A stretch of DNA of 64,000 bases from Pseudomonas mucoides (GTDB taxonomy: Bacteria; Pseudomonadota; Gammaproteobacteria; Pseudomonadales; Pseudomonadaceae): NCBI RefSeq assembly GCF_015461845.1, contig NZ_JACOPW010000007.1, forward strand, positions 124,001 to 188,000, in the 5' to 3' direction. Both the position numbers and the translations under genes were made by a program. Below, piece by piece: positions 45,748 to 57,746 of this stretch (its first letter is position 1; every line of letters starts with the position of its first letter). Below the pieces are notes generated by a model, which ran no database searches, was not told the DNA's origin, and saw nothing but the letters and a program-made list of their open reading frames with translations.

Positions 45748-46197
45748 TCTCGTACTCGATCACGCCACTCGGCGTTTTCACGGCAACCACATCACCCTCT
45801 TCCTTGGCAATCAAGGCACGGGCCAGCGGTGAACCGACGGAAATCTTGCCGAGTTTGAAATCAGCCTCGTCCTCACCCACGATGTGGTAGGTGACGCTTT
45901 CATCAGTCTCGACGTTGGCGATTTCAACGGTCGTGCCGAAAATCACTTTGCCAGTGTGAGGAATGGTCGTGACGTCAATGATGACCTGATTCTGAATCCG
46001 GCCTTCGATGTCACGAATCCGCGCCTCAACCATCCCTTGCTGCTCACGAGCAGCGTGGTATTCGGCGTTTTCCTTCAAGTCACCCAACTCGCGGGCCGTG
46101 CCGATGTCCTGGCTGAGCTTCGGACGAACGACCTTGGTCAGGTGAGCGTGTTCTTCTTCCAGGGCTTTCGCGCCCTGGACGGTCATTGGGTATTTGA

Positions 46198-46201
<4 letters not shown>
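45725..46201 (-). CDS. greA: Transcription elongation factor GreA
   Basis: 158 residues starting MIKYPMTVQGAKALEEE. Rescues backtracked RNA polymerase by stimulating transcript cleavage. The N-terminal coiled coil (1-75, with the tip acidic residues in ELGDLKENAEYHAA) and the C-terminal FKBP-like domain are complete. Its ATG overlaps the carB stop as ATGA, so it is translationally coupled to carB, as in the reported P. aeruginosa car operon. Confidence 0.97.
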
Positions 46202-49419
<3,218 letters not shown>

Positions 49420-49537
49420 GGGTTTGTCACTCAAATCCGCAGGTCAGTCGGCAAGCCGTCTTGTTCAATCTTTGAAGCCTTGAGGGGGCCGCCGGTGTCG
49501 GGACCGCCCTCAAACCTTGCACCATCAAGGCGAGCGA

Positions 49538-50674
49538 TCAGCGTCGCTTGGCCATCTCGTTGATGAAGCGATCGAACAATGGCGCTACGTCGTTCGGGCC
49601 AGGGCTGGCTTCCGGGTGACCCTGGAAGCTGAAGGCGCTCTTGTCAGTACGCTCGATGCCTTGCAGGGTGCCGTCGAACAGCGATTTGTGGGTCGCGCGA
49701 ACGTTGGCCGGCAGGGTCGCTTCGTCTACGGCAAAACCGTGGTTCTGGCTGGTGATCATCACCACACCGCTGTCCAGATCCTGGACCGGGTGGTTGGCAC
49801 CGTGGTGGCCATGGCCCATTTTCAGGGTCTTGGCGCCGGAGGCCAGAGCCAGCAGTTGGTGACCGAGGCAGATGCCGAACACCGGGATCTCGGTTTCGAG
49901 CACGTCCTTGATCGCCTGGATCGCGTAGTCGCATGGCTCCGGATCACCAGGGCCGTTGGACAGGAACACGCCGTCCGGCTTCATTGCCAGCACATCGGCA
50001 GCAGGCGTTTGTGCAGGTACCACGGTCACGCGGCAACCGCGCGCGACCAGCATGCGCAGGATGTTCAGCTTGACGCCGTAGTCGTAGGCGACCACGTGGT
50101 ACGGCAGCTCGGCAGCGTCGATGGTTGCGTGGCTGTCGGTTTTCAGATCCCAGACAGTCGAGCGCCATTCGTACTGCTCTTTGGTGCTGACGACTTTTGC
50201 CAGGTCCATGCCTTTCAGGCCAGGGAAACCCTGTGCGGCGGCGATGGCGGCGGCTTCAGAAATGTTGTCACCGGCCATGATGCAGCCGTTCTGTGCGCCT
50301 TTCTCACGCAGAATGCGCGTCAGACGGCGGGTGTCGATACCGGCGATAGCCACAACGTTGTTGGCTTTCAGGTAGTCAGACAGGGACATCGTGTTACGCC
50401 AGTTGCTCGCAACCAGTGGCAGGTCACGAATGACCAGGCCAGCAGACCAGACGCGGTCAGACTCGGCGTCTTCCGGCGTGGTGCCGGTGTTGCCGATGTG
50501 CGGGTAGGTCAGGGTAACGATCTGTTGGGCGTAGGAAGGATCGGTAAGGATTTCCTGATAGCCGGTCATTGCGGTGTTAAACACCACCTCACCAACGGTT
50601 TGACCGTCGGCTCCAATGGCTTCGCCGCGAAAAATGCTGCCATCAGCAAGGGCGAGTATGGCTGGCTTAGTCAA
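49538..50674 (-). CDS. carA: Carbamoyl-phosphate synthase small subunit
   Basis: 378 residues with a TTG start (MTKPAILALADG) and GGGAGG upstream. The glutaminase subunit supplies ammonia to CarB through a tunnel. The class I amidotransferase nucleophile is in FGICLGHQLLAL, with the His-Glu pair in FQGHPEASPGP. A short upstream reading frame stops in a TGA overlapping this TTG, and a strong hairpin with T-run lies about 50 bases upstream. In P. aeruginosa an extra ORF is reported between carA and carB; here the 118-base gap has none. Confidence 0.96.
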   Translation of the reverse strand: MTKPAILALADGSIFRGEAIGADGQTVGEVVFNTAMTGYQEILTDPSYAQQIVTLTYPHIGNTGTTPEDAESDRVWSAGLVIRDLPLVASNWRNTMSLSDYLKANNVVAIAGIDTRRLTRILREKGAQNGCIMAGDNISEAAAIAAAQGFPGLKGMDLAKVVSTKEQYEWRSTVWDLKTDSHATIDAAELPYHVVAYDYGVKLNILRMLVARGCRVTVVPAQTPAADVLAMKPDGVFLSNGPGDPEPCDYAIQAIKDVLETEIPVFGICLGHQLLALASGAKTLKMGHGHHGANHPVQDLDSGVVMITSQNHGFAVDEATLPANVRATHKSLFDGTLQGIERTDKSAFSFQGHPEASPGPNDVAPLFDRFINEMAKRR

Positions 50675-50745
50675 GAAGACCTCCCGTAAATAAAGCCTGA
50701 AAGGGCGATCGCAGGTTGTAAAAAAGCGGAGTGACGTATGGACAC
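50671..50745 (-). CDS. Putative carA leader peptide
   Basis: A 24-codon frame from GTG 50745 (MSIRHSAFLQPAIALSGFIY, then GRSS) ends in a TGA at 50671-50673 that overlaps the TTG start of carA. The start codon lies in the terminator hairpin. Translating ribosomes would therefore meet the hairpin and could couple leader translation to carA. A longer alternative start is GTG 50763. No strong ribosome site is visible, so this is a hypothesis. Confidence 0.35.
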   Translation of the reverse strand: MSIRHSAFLQPAIALSGFIYGRSS

Positions 50746-50757
50746 GTCACCCCGCTT
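50720..50757 (-). terminator. Strong hairpin terminator ahead of carA (possible attenuator)
   Basis: On the minus strand, arms AAGCGGGGTGACGT / ACGTCACTCCGCTT (14 pairs with one G-T; 50744-50757 / 50724-50737) and loop GTCCAT, followed by TTTT. It lies between the dapB terminator and carA, so it is more likely an attenuator in the carA leader than an end for dapB. Confidence 0.75.
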
Positions 50758-50781
50758 CTTCACCGAATAATTCTGCGCGCT

Positions 50782-50827
50782 TTTAGTGGACACACTAAAG
50801 CTGTAGCTTACAGAAAAAGGCCTTTTT
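50782..50827. promoter_or_regulatory. Three consecutive palindromes in the carA upstream region
   Basis: TTTAGTG-GACA-CACTAAA (50782-50799), CTGTA-GCT-TACAG (50801-50813) and AAAAAGGCCTTTTT (50814-50827) lie side by side just upstream of the leader hairpin. They are likely protein-binding sites or promoter parts for carA; the regulator was not identified. Confidence 0.45.
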
Positions 50828-50895
50828 GGTCTACCGCCAATGAGCCCGAAAGGCTGGAGAATGCGACAGGACGTCGCTTGGCAGTGTAAAACCGG

Positions 50896-50922
50896 GCTCA
50901 AACGCTGGGTCTGAGCCCGATT
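50896..50922 (-). terminator. Terminator of dapB
   Basis: Arms CGGGCTCA / TGAGCCCG with a loop of about 11 bases; on the minus strand it is followed by GTTTTAC. Located 12 bases after the dapB stop. Confidence 0.65.
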
Positions 50923-50933
50923 TCGGGTGCATC

Positions 50934-51740
50934 TTAACGCAAATCAAGCACGTCTTGCATGTCGTAAAGACCCGGCTCACGACCATCGAGCCACAACGCA
51001 GCCCGCACCGCCCCCTTGGCGAAGGTCATGCGGCTGGACGCTTTATGGGTGATTTCCAGACGCTCACCTTCGCAGGCGAACAGCACCGTGTGATCACCGA
51101 CCACATCACCGCCACGAACCGTGGCAAAGCCGATCGTTTCACGCTCACGCGCGCCGGTATGCCCTTCGCGACCATAGACCGCAACCTTCTGCAGATCACG
51201 ATCCAGGGCACTGGCAATCACTTCACCCATGCGCAACGCGGTGCCTGAAGGCGCATCAATCTTGTGCCGGTGATGCGCTTCGATGATTTCGATGTCCGCG
51301 TCATCACCCAGCACGCGCGCCGCCATGTCGAGCAACTTCAGCGACAGGTTGACACCGACACTGAAATTGGCCGCGAACACGATAGGAATGTCTTTGCCCG
51401 CTTCGGTCAGCAACTGCTTCTGCGCAGCCTCCAGCCCCGTCGTGCCGATGACCATGGCTTTGCCGGCCTTGCGACAGAACGCGAGGTTTTTCAGCATGAC
51501 TTCCGGCAGCGTAAAGTCGATCAACACATCGAACTCATCAGCGACCGACTCCAGATTGCCGGACAACGGCACGCCGATGCGGCCCAGCGAGGCCAGCTCG
51601 CCAGCATCCACACCAATCAGTGTGCTGCCGGGGCGCACGATGGCCGCCGTCAGACCGGTCAGCGGCGCACGCTGTTGCACGGCCTCGACCAGAATCTTGC
51701 CCATGCGCCCGGCAGCGCCCATCACAGCTATACGTCGCAT
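50934..51740 (-). CDS. dapB: 4-hydroxy-tetrahydrodipicolinate reductase
   Basis: 268 residues starting MRRIAVMGAAGRMGKIL. NAD(P)H-dependent step of lysine and meso-diaminopimelate synthesis. The Rossmann loop GAAGRMGK and the substrate and catalytic segment EAHHRHKIDAPSGTALRMGE are intact. Nine bases after dnaJ, so part of the heat-shock gene string. Confidence 0.97.
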   Translation of the reverse strand: MRRIAVMGAAGRMGKILVEAVQQRAPLTGLTAAIVRPGSTLIGVDAGELASLGRIGVPLSGNLESVADEFDVLIDFTLPEVMLKNLAFCRKAGKAMVIGTTGLEAAQKQLLTEAGKDIPIVFAANFSVGVNLSLKLLDMAARVLGDDADIEIIEAHHRHKIDAPSGTALRMGEVIASALDRDLQKVAVYGREGHTGARERETIGFATVRGGDVVGDHTVLFACEGERLEITHKASSRMTFAKGAVRAALWLDGREPGLYDMQDVLDLR

Positions 51741-51749
51741 GCCGACTCC

Positions 51750-52874
51750 TTACAAATCGCCGAAGAAGCGCTTCACGCCTTCAAACCAACCGGTGGTTTT
51801 CGGCGAATGGCTGTTGTCGTCCGCCAAAGAGCTGCGGAATTCTTCCAGCAGTTCACGCTGACGACGACCCAGGTTGACCGGGGTTTCAACCGCCACGCGG
51901 CACATCAGGTCACCGGCACCGCCGCCACGCACTGGCGCAACGCCTTTGCCGCGAACGCGGAACTGCTTGCCGGTCTGGGTCCCCTCAGGGATTTTCAGTT
52001 TGACTCGACCATCAAGGGTCGGAATCTCCAGCTCTCCGCCCAACGCCGCATCGACAAAACTGATCGGCACTTCGCAGAACAGGTGCTTGCCGTCACGCTG
52101 GAAGATCGCGTGCTCGCGCACATTGATCACCACGTACAGGTCGCCCGTCGGGCCACCCTGAGCGCCCGCCTCGCCTTCGCCAGACAGGCGAATGCGGTCA
52201 CCGGTATCGACACCGGCCGGCACTTTGACGGAAAGGGTTTTGTACTCTTCGACGCGGCCTTCGCCGTTGCAGGAGTTGCACGGGTCGGAAATGATCTTGC
52301 CTTGGCCATGGCAACGCGGGCAGGTTTGCTGCACCGAGAAGAAGCCTTGCTGCATACGGACCTGGCCGATACCGCCGCACGTCGGGCAAGTGACTGGCGA
52401 GGAGCCTTTCTTGGCACCCGAACCCTCGCACGGCTTGCAGTTAACCAGCGTCGGAACACGGATATTCACGGTGGTACCGCGCACCGCTTCTTCCAGGTTC
52501 AGTTCCAGGGTGTAACGCAGGTCGCTGCCGCGCTGGGCGCCGCCACGGGAACCGCCGCGACCACCACCGAAGAAGTCACTGAAGACATCGCCAAAGATGT
52601 CGGAGAAGTTCTGACCGCCAAAACCGGCACCGCCGCCGCCCATGCTTGGGTCGACACCGGCATGACCATATTGGTCGTAGGCCGCGCGCTTGCTGGAGTC
52701 GGACAGTACTTCGTAGGCCTCGTTGGCCTCCTTGAACATCTCTTCCGACGTTTTGTCATCGGGATTACGGTCCGGGTGATGCTTCATCGCCAGGCGGCGG
52801 TAGGCCTTCTTCAGGTCTGCTTCGCTTGAGCCACGCTCAACACCCAATACTTCGTAATAGTCACGCTTTGCCAT
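51750..52874 (-). CDS. dnaJ: Chaperone DnaJ
   Basis: 374 residues starting MAKRDYYEVLGVERG. Co-chaperone that delivers clients to DnaK and stimulates its ATPase. The J domain has HPD in MKHHPDRNPD; a Gly/Phe-rich linker follows (about 75-110), then four zinc repeats (CKPCEGSG, CPTCGGIG, CPRCHGQG, CNSCNGEG) and C-terminal substrate domains. 297 bases after dnaK. Confidence 0.97.
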   Translation of the reverse strand: MAKRDYYEVLGVERGSSEADLKKAYRRLAMKHHPDRNPDDKTSEEMFKEANEAYEVLSDSSKRAAYDQYGHAGVDPSMGGGGAGFGGQNFSDIFGDVFSDFFGGGRGGSRGGAQRGSDLRYTLELNLEEAVRGTTVNIRVPTLVNCKPCEGSGAKKGSSPVTCPTCGGIGQVRMQQGFFSVQQTCPRCHGQGKIISDPCNSCNGEGRVEEYKTLSVKVPAGVDTGDRIRLSGEGEAGAQGGPTGDLYVVINVREHAIFQRDGKHLFCEVPISFVDAALGGELEIPTLDGRVKLKIPEGTQTGKQFRVRGKGVAPVRGGGAGDLMCRVAVETPVNLGRRQRELLEEFRSSLADDNSHSPKTTGWFEGVKRFFGDL

Positions 52875-53098
52875 ATGTCTTTGCACTCTTGAGGACGTTC
52901 GGCAAACCTCTCCTGAGCCTTGCCAAACTCGTTGAGCCCCAATACAGGCCCGGACCCAACTCACGTCAATTCAACGATCCTGGTCTTTGATTCATTGCGG
53001 TACTTTCGGCTCGAAAAGCAGGAGCATTCCCGGCCATACCAACAACACACGAGCGTTGTCGCATGCTGTAAAAATTCGCGTATTCCAGACACGCCAAC

Positions 53099-53116
53099 GC
53101 GGGAGCAAGCTCCCGC
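53099..53116 (-). terminator. GC-rich hairpin after dnaK
   Basis: GCGGGAGC-AA-GCTCCCGC forms a tight stem in the 297-base dnaK-dnaJ spacer. It lacks a T-run, so it is a partial terminator or a REP-like core. The rest of the spacer shows nothing else recognised. Confidence 0.5.
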
Positions 53117-53171
53117 GCGGCGACATCCTACCAGTCACCGCCTAAAGGCAGTCAACCGGGCGACCAACAAC

Positions 53172-55088
53172 TTACTTGTGGTCTTTGACTTCTTCGAACT
53201 CGGCATCAACAACGTCGTCAGCCTTTTCAGCTTTTTCGTCTTGCGGTGCCGCGCCTTCAGCAGGCTGGGCCTGTTCGGCGTACATCTTCTGCGCCACTGG
53301 AGCAGAGACTTTCGACAGCTCTTCAACTTTGGCTTCGATTGCAGCTTTGTCGTCGCCTTTGACGGCGGCTTCCAGAGCAACAACAGCGGCTTCGATTGCA
53401 GTCTTCTCTTCGGCAGTCACTTTATCGCCAGCGTCAGCGACCATTTTGCGCGTCGAGTGAACCAGTGCATCGCCCTGGTTGCGAGCGGTCGCCAGCTCTT
53501 CGAACTGACGGTCTGCGTCGGCGTTGGTTTCAGCATCGCGAATCATCTGCTGAATTTCTTCCTCGGACAGACCGGAGTTGGCCTTGATCACGATCGACTG
53601 AGTCTTGCCGGTGGCCTTGTCTTTGGCGCCTACGTGCAGAATGCCGTTGGCGTCGATGTCGAAGGTCACTTCAATTTGTGGCACGCCACGTGGTGCTGGC
53701 GGAATCTCGGCCAGGTCGAACTTGCCCAAGGACTTGTTCTGGGCCGCTTGCTTACGCTCACCTTGCAGCACGTGAATGGTCACAGCGCCCTGGTTGTCAT
53801 CGGCAGTCGAGAATACTTGCGATTTCTTGGTAGGAATCGTGGTGTTTTTCTCGATCAGCGCGGTCATCACGCCACCCATGGTTTCGATACCCAGGGTCAG
53901 CGGGCTAACGTCCAGCAGCAGAACGTCTTTAACGTCGCCAGCCAATACCGCGCCCTGGATAGCAGCACCCATGGCCACCGCTTCGTCCGGGTTCACGTCT
54001 TTACGAGCTTCTTTACCGAAGAACTCGGTTACCAGCTTCTGAACCAGTGGCATACGGGTCTGACCGCCGACCAGGATCACGTCGTTGATCGCGCCAACGT
54101 CAATACCGGAGTCTTTCAGCGCGATGCGGCAAGGTTCGATGGTGCGCTGAACCAGGTCTTCAACCAGTGCTTCCAACTTGGCGCGAGAAATCTTCACGTT
54201 CAAGTGCTTCGGACCGGTGGCGTCTGCAGTGATGTACGGCAGGTTCACGTCGGTCGACAGCGCGGAGGACAGCTCGATCTTGGCTTTTTCAGCGGCTTCT
54301 TTCAGGCGCTGCATCGCCAGCGGGTCACCTTTGAGGTTCATGCCGCTTTCTTTCTTGAATTCGTCGACGAGGTAGTCGATCAGACGAATGTCAAAGTCTT
54401 CACCACCCAGGAACGTGTCGCCGTTGGTGGCCAATACTTCGAACTGGTGCTCGCCATCAACTTCAGCGATCTCGATCACGGAAACGTCGAAAGTACCGCC
54501 GCCCAAGTCGTAAACGATCACGGTGTGATCGCCTTTCGCCTTGTCCATACCGTAAGCCAGAGCGGCTGCGGTGGGTTCGTTGATGATACGTTTTACGTCC
54601 AGGCCCGCGATGCGGCCGGCGTCTTTGGTGGCTTGACGCTGGCTGTCGTTGAAGTAGGCCGGAACGGTGATCACCGCTTCAGTCACTGGCTCGCCGAGGT
54701 AGTCTTCGGCGGTCTTCTTCATTTTCTTCAGAATTTCAGCCGAGATTTGTGGCGGCGACATTTTCTGGCCGTTCACTTCTACCCACGCGTCGCCGTTGTC
54801 GGCCTTGGCGATTTTGTACGGGACCATCTTGATGTCTTTCTGTACGACTTCTTCGTCGAACTTACGACCGATCAGACGCTTCACCGCATACAGGGTGTTA
54901 TGCGGATTGGTCACAGCCTGACGCTTGGCCGATTGGCCAACCAGAATTTCGCCATCGTTGGCGTAAGCGATGATCGACGGCGTAGTACGCGCGCCTTCAG
55001 CGTTTTCAATAACTTTGGCTACGCCGTTTTCCAGCACGGAGACGCAGGAGTTGGTAGTCCCCAGGTCGATACCGATAATTTTGCCCAT
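53172..55088 (-). CDS. dnaK: Chaperone DnaK (Hsp70)
   Basis: 638 residues starting MGKIIGIDLGTTNSCVSV. ATP-driven folding chaperone working with DnaJ and GrpE. The actin-like ATPase domain (1-385; VYDLGGGTFDVSVIEIAEVDGEHQFEV seen in parts, GGQTRMPLVQ), the linker DVLLLDVSPL, the substrate domain (about 395-505) and an alpha lid ending in EEVKDHK are complete. A sigma32-type promoter lies just upstream, overlapping the grpE end. Confidence 0.98.
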   Translation of the reverse strand: MGKIIGIDLGTTNSCVSVLENGVAKVIENAEGARTTPSIIAYANDGEILVGQSAKRQAVTNPHNTLYAVKRLIGRKFDEEVVQKDIKMVPYKIAKADNGDAWVEVNGQKMSPPQISAEILKKMKKTAEDYLGEPVTEAVITVPAYFNDSQRQATKDAGRIAGLDVKRIINEPTAAALAYGMDKAKGDHTVIVYDLGGGTFDVSVIEIAEVDGEHQFEVLATNGDTFLGGEDFDIRLIDYLVDEFKKESGMNLKGDPLAMQRLKEAAEKAKIELSSALSTDVNLPYITADATGPKHLNVKISRAKLEALVEDLVQRTIEPCRIALKDSGIDVGAINDVILVGGQTRMPLVQKLVTEFFGKEARKDVNPDEAVAMGAAIQGAVLAGDVKDVLLLDVSPLTLGIETMGGVMTALIEKNTTIPTKKSQVFSTADDNQGAVTIHVLQGERKQAAQNKSLGKFDLAEIPPAPRGVPQIEVTFDIDANGILHVGAKDKATGKTQSIVIKANSGLSEEEIQQMIRDAETNADADRQFEELATARNQGDALVHSTRKMVADAGDKVTAEEKTAIEAAVVALEAAVKGDDKAAIEAKVEELSKVSAPVAQKMYAEQAQPAEGAAPQDEKAEKADDVVDAEFEEVKDHK

Positions 55089-55169
55089 GTTCACTCTCCC
55101 GAAACTTTGGATTTGGATGCCGCAGCAGTGGTGGCTAACTGCGGTAGCACTTAAACGCTTGACTTATAA

Positions 55170-55195
55170 ATGGGGGCCTTGCGGCCAATTTCAAG
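55170..55195 (-). promoter_or_regulatory. Sigma32-type promoter before dnaK
   Basis: On the minus strand CTTGAA (55190-55195), a 14-base spacer and CCCCAT (55170-55175) match the heat-shock consensus. It overlaps the final codons of grpE, giving dnaK its own start besides grpE readthrough. Confidence 0.8.
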
Positions 55196-55757
55196 CCTGC
55201 TCGTCAATCGAAGGCGAAACTGGTGCCGGGGCTTTGCTGACCACGACCATGGCCGGGCGCAGCAGGCGACCATTGAGCTGATAGCCCTTCTGGAACACCT
55301 TGAGCACGCTATTTGGCTCGACATCAGCGCTTTCCTGCATGGCCATGGCCTGATGCTGAACAGCGTTGAACGGTTCGCCATGCGGATCGATCGCTTCCAG
55401 CTGATAGCGTTTCAGGGTGTCCTGGAACATTTTCAGGGTCAGCTCGATGCCTTCGCGCATTGGGCGGATGCTTTCGTCGTCCGGGTTGGACAACTCCAGA
55501 CCACGCTCCAGGCTGTCGATGATCGGCAGCAAATCGCCTGCAAACTTTTCGAGGGCGAATTTGTGCGCTTTTTCTACATCCTGCTCAGCGCGACGGCGGA
55601 CGTTCTGCAGATCGGCGGCAACACGCAAAGCCTGATCCTGCGCGCCTGCCAGTTGCTCTTCGAGCACTTGTACACGAGCCGCCAGGTCATCACCCGAAGC
55701 CGTGGAGCCCTGGTTGGCGTCTTGATTTTGCGTATCCACTGTCTGTTCGTCAGCCAT
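55191..55757 (-). CDS. grpE: Nucleotide exchange factor GrpE
   Basis: 188 residues starting MADEQTVDTQNQD. Promotes ADP release from DnaK. A long N-terminal coiled coil (about 25-85) precedes the beta-wing domain with NSVLKVFQKGYQLNGRLLRPAMVVVSK. First gene of the grpE-dnaK-dnaJ string, behind a near-perfect sigma32 promoter. Confidence 0.96.
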   Translation of the reverse strand: MADEQTVDTQNQDANQGSTASGDDLAARVQVLEEQLAGAQDQALRVAADLQNVRRRAEQDVEKAHKFALEKFAGDLLPIIDSLERGLELSNPDDESIRPMREGIELTLKMFQDTLKRYQLEAIDPHGEPFNAVQHQAMAMQESADVEPNSVLKVFQKGYQLNGRLLRPAMVVVSKAPAPVSPSIDEQA

Positions 55758-55812
55758 AGATTTCTCCTTTCAATATCGTCCGTGAGCTCAACTCACGCTT
55801 CTGTCCCGGTAT

Positions 55813-55838
55813 ATGGGGCCGCAAAAATCAGCTTCAAG
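55813..55838 (-). promoter_or_regulatory. Sigma32 promoter of grpE
   Basis: On the minus strand CTTGAA (55833-55838), a 14-base spacer and CCCCAT (55813-55818), an exact match to the heat-shock consensus, 56 bases before the grpE ATG. Confidence 0.85.
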
Positions 55839-55936
55839 GGGCTCGTTGCGATTAACCCTACAAAAAGCGCTGCATTGCGATTACCCGACGCACCACGCAT
55901 TTCGTCAGACTGAGCAAATCGAGCTAAGCGAGGGCA

Positions 55937-55966
55937 TTGTCAGGCGCAAATAAAACACTGTATAAA
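55937..55966 (+). promoter_or_regulatory. recN promoter
   Basis: -35 TTGTCA (55937-55942), 18-base spacer, -10 TATAAA (55961-55966). The start would lie about 25 bases before the recN ATG. Confidence 0.7.
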
Positions 55967-55973
55967 TAACCAG
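55958..55973. promoter_or_regulatory. LexA (SOS) box over the recN -10
   Basis: CTGTATAAATAACCAG fits the CTG-N10-CAG SOS box with an A/T-rich centre and overlaps the recN -10. LexA bound here would block transcription until DNA damage. Confidence 0.75.
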
Positions 55974-55997
55974 ACCTAAAGCCTGGGAGCGGCCTTT

Positions 55998-57671
55998 ATG
56001 CTGGTGCACCTGTCCGTACATAACTACGCCATCGTTGAACACCTCGATCTCGAACTCGATCGCGGGATGAGCGTGATCACCGGGGAAACCGGTGCCGGCA
56101 AGTCGATCATGCTCGACGCCCTGGGCCTGACCCTGGGTGATCGCGCCGACAGTGGAGTAGTCCGCCCCGGCGCAGACAAGGCCGACATCCTGGCGACCTT
56201 CGACCTGGTCGATATCCCGGAAGCCAGCGCCTGGCTCGCCGAGCGCGACCTTGAAAGCGATGGCCCGTGCATCCTGCGCCGGGTGATCACCGCCGAAGGC
56301 CGCTCCCGTGGCTATATCAACGGCACGCCCTGCCCGCTCGGCGACCTCAAGGCCCTGGGCGAGCTGCTGATCGATATCCACAGCCAGCATGAGCACCAAT
56401 CGCTGCTCAAGACCGACACCCATCGCCGACTGCTCGATGAATACGCCGGGGCCACGGACCTTGCACGCCAAGTGCAGTTGGCCGCTCAACGGTGGCGCCA
56501 GACCCGCCAGGAACTGGAGCGCCTTTCCAACTCCGGCGACGAGCAACGCGCCCGCCATCAATTGCTCAGCTATCAGCTTGAAGAGTTGGAGAACCTTGGG
56601 CTCGGCGAAAACGAGCTGGAACAACTTGAGCAGGAACACAAGAACCTGACCAACGCCGAAACCCTGCTGGGCATCTGCCGGCAAGTGGTCGAGCAGTGCA
56701 GCGAAAGTGATTCTGGCAATGTCCTCAATGCCCTCACCGCAAGCCTCAATCGCCTCTCAAGCGTCAACAACTCGATCGGCGCCTTGGGCGAGGCCAGCAG
56801 CCTGCTGACCAGCGCACAGATTCAGGTAGAAGAAGCGGTAGGCGAACTGAACCGCTTCCTCGACAACTTCGACGCCGACCCGGCGCGCCTGCAATACCTG
56901 GAAGAACGCCTCGATGCGATCTACACCATGGCGCGCAAACACCGCATCCAGCCGACTGAGGTCGCGGAGATGCAGCAGCGACTGCTGGATGAAATCGAAA
57001 CCCTGAATGCCAACGATGAATCCATCGAACGGCTGAGCGATGAACTGGCCTCTTATGCCCGTCATTATCAGGAGAAGGCGCGCGAGCTGAGTGACTTGCG
57101 CCATCAAGCGTCGAGCAGCCTGGCCAGCGCCGTTGAGCAGGAGATCCAGCGACTGGGCATGCCCGGCGGTCGTTTCACCATCGAGTTGCGCCCCAACAGC
57201 AGTGATGAGCTGCTGCCCAATGGCCTCGAACAGGTCGAACTGCTGGTGAGCGCCAACCCCGGCCAACCATTAAAAGCCTTGGCCAAAGTGGCTTCGGGCG
57301 GTGAGCTGTCGCGGATCAGCCTGGCGATTCAGGTGATCACCGCACAGACCTCTCGTGTCCCGACACTGGTATTCGACGAAGTAGACGTGGGCATTGGCGG
57401 CCCGACCGCCGAGATCGTAGGTCAGTTGTTACGGCGCCTCGGAGAGCGTGGGCAAGTGCTGACCGTCACTCACTTGCCGCAAGTAGCCGCTCAGGGTCAC
57501 CAACATTTATTCGTGCACAAGGTACGGGGCGAAGAGGCGACCCACACCGCCGTCTCCAAGCTGAGCAAAAATGATCGCGTCGAAGAAGTGGCGCGGATGC
57601 TGGGCGGCATCGACCTGACCAAGGAATCCCTGGCCCACGCGAAAAAGATGGTCGTCACCGCAAAGATTTAA
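55998..57671 (+). CDS. recN: DNA repair protein RecN
   Basis: 557 residues starting MLVHLSVHNYAIVEHLDLEL, with GGGAG upstream. An SMC-like ATPase that acts early in recombinational repair of double-strand breaks. Walker A GETGAGKS (about 30-37) is split from the C-terminal signature ASGGELSRISLAIQ and Walker B VFDEVDVGIGG by long coiled coils (about 150-370). Divergent from grpE; SOS control is indicated by a LexA box. Confidence 0.97.
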   Translation: MLVHLSVHNYAIVEHLDLELDRGMSVITGETGAGKSIMLDALGLTLGDRADSGVVRPGADKADILATFDLVDIPEASAWLAERDLESDGPCILRRVITAEGRSRGYINGTPCPLGDLKALGELLIDIHSQHEHQSLLKTDTHRRLLDEYAGATDLARQVQLAAQRWRQTRQELERLSNSGDEQRARHQLLSYQLEELENLGLGENELEQLEQEHKNLTNAETLLGICRQVVEQCSESDSGNVLNALTASLNRLSSVNNSIGALGEASSLLTSAQIQVEEAVGELNRFLDNFDADPARLQYLEERLDAIYTMARKHRIQPTEVAEMQQRLLDEIETLNANDESIERLSDELASYARHYQEKARELSDLRHQASSSLASAVEQEIQRLGMPGGRFTIELRPNSSDELLPNGLEQVELLVSANPGQPLKALAKVASGGELSRISLAIQVITAQTSRVPTLVFDEVDVGIGGPTAEIVGQLLRRLGERGQVLTVTHLPQVAAQGHQHLFVHKVRGEEATHTAVSKLSKNDRVEEVARMLGGIDLTKESLAHAKKMVVTAKI

Positions 57672-57687
57672 GATCGGCAGACAGCAC

Positions 57688-57711
57688 GAAGGCGACCCTG
57701 GGGTCGCCTTC
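57688..57711 (+). terminator. Intrinsic terminator of recN
   Basis: GAAGGCGACCC-TG-GGGTCGCCTTC is a perfect 11-bp stem, followed by the mixed T-rich GTTCGTTTC. Lies between converging recN and fur. Confidence 0.75.
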
Positions 57712-57746
57712 GTTCGTTTCGCGAATGTGAAATTCGCGCGACATGC

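Noticed and set aside
50764..50901. Longer 76-codon frame upstream of carA
   Set aside because: Its first part crosses the dapB terminator region and palindromes with no ribosome site; only the last 24-30 codons were kept as a possible leader.
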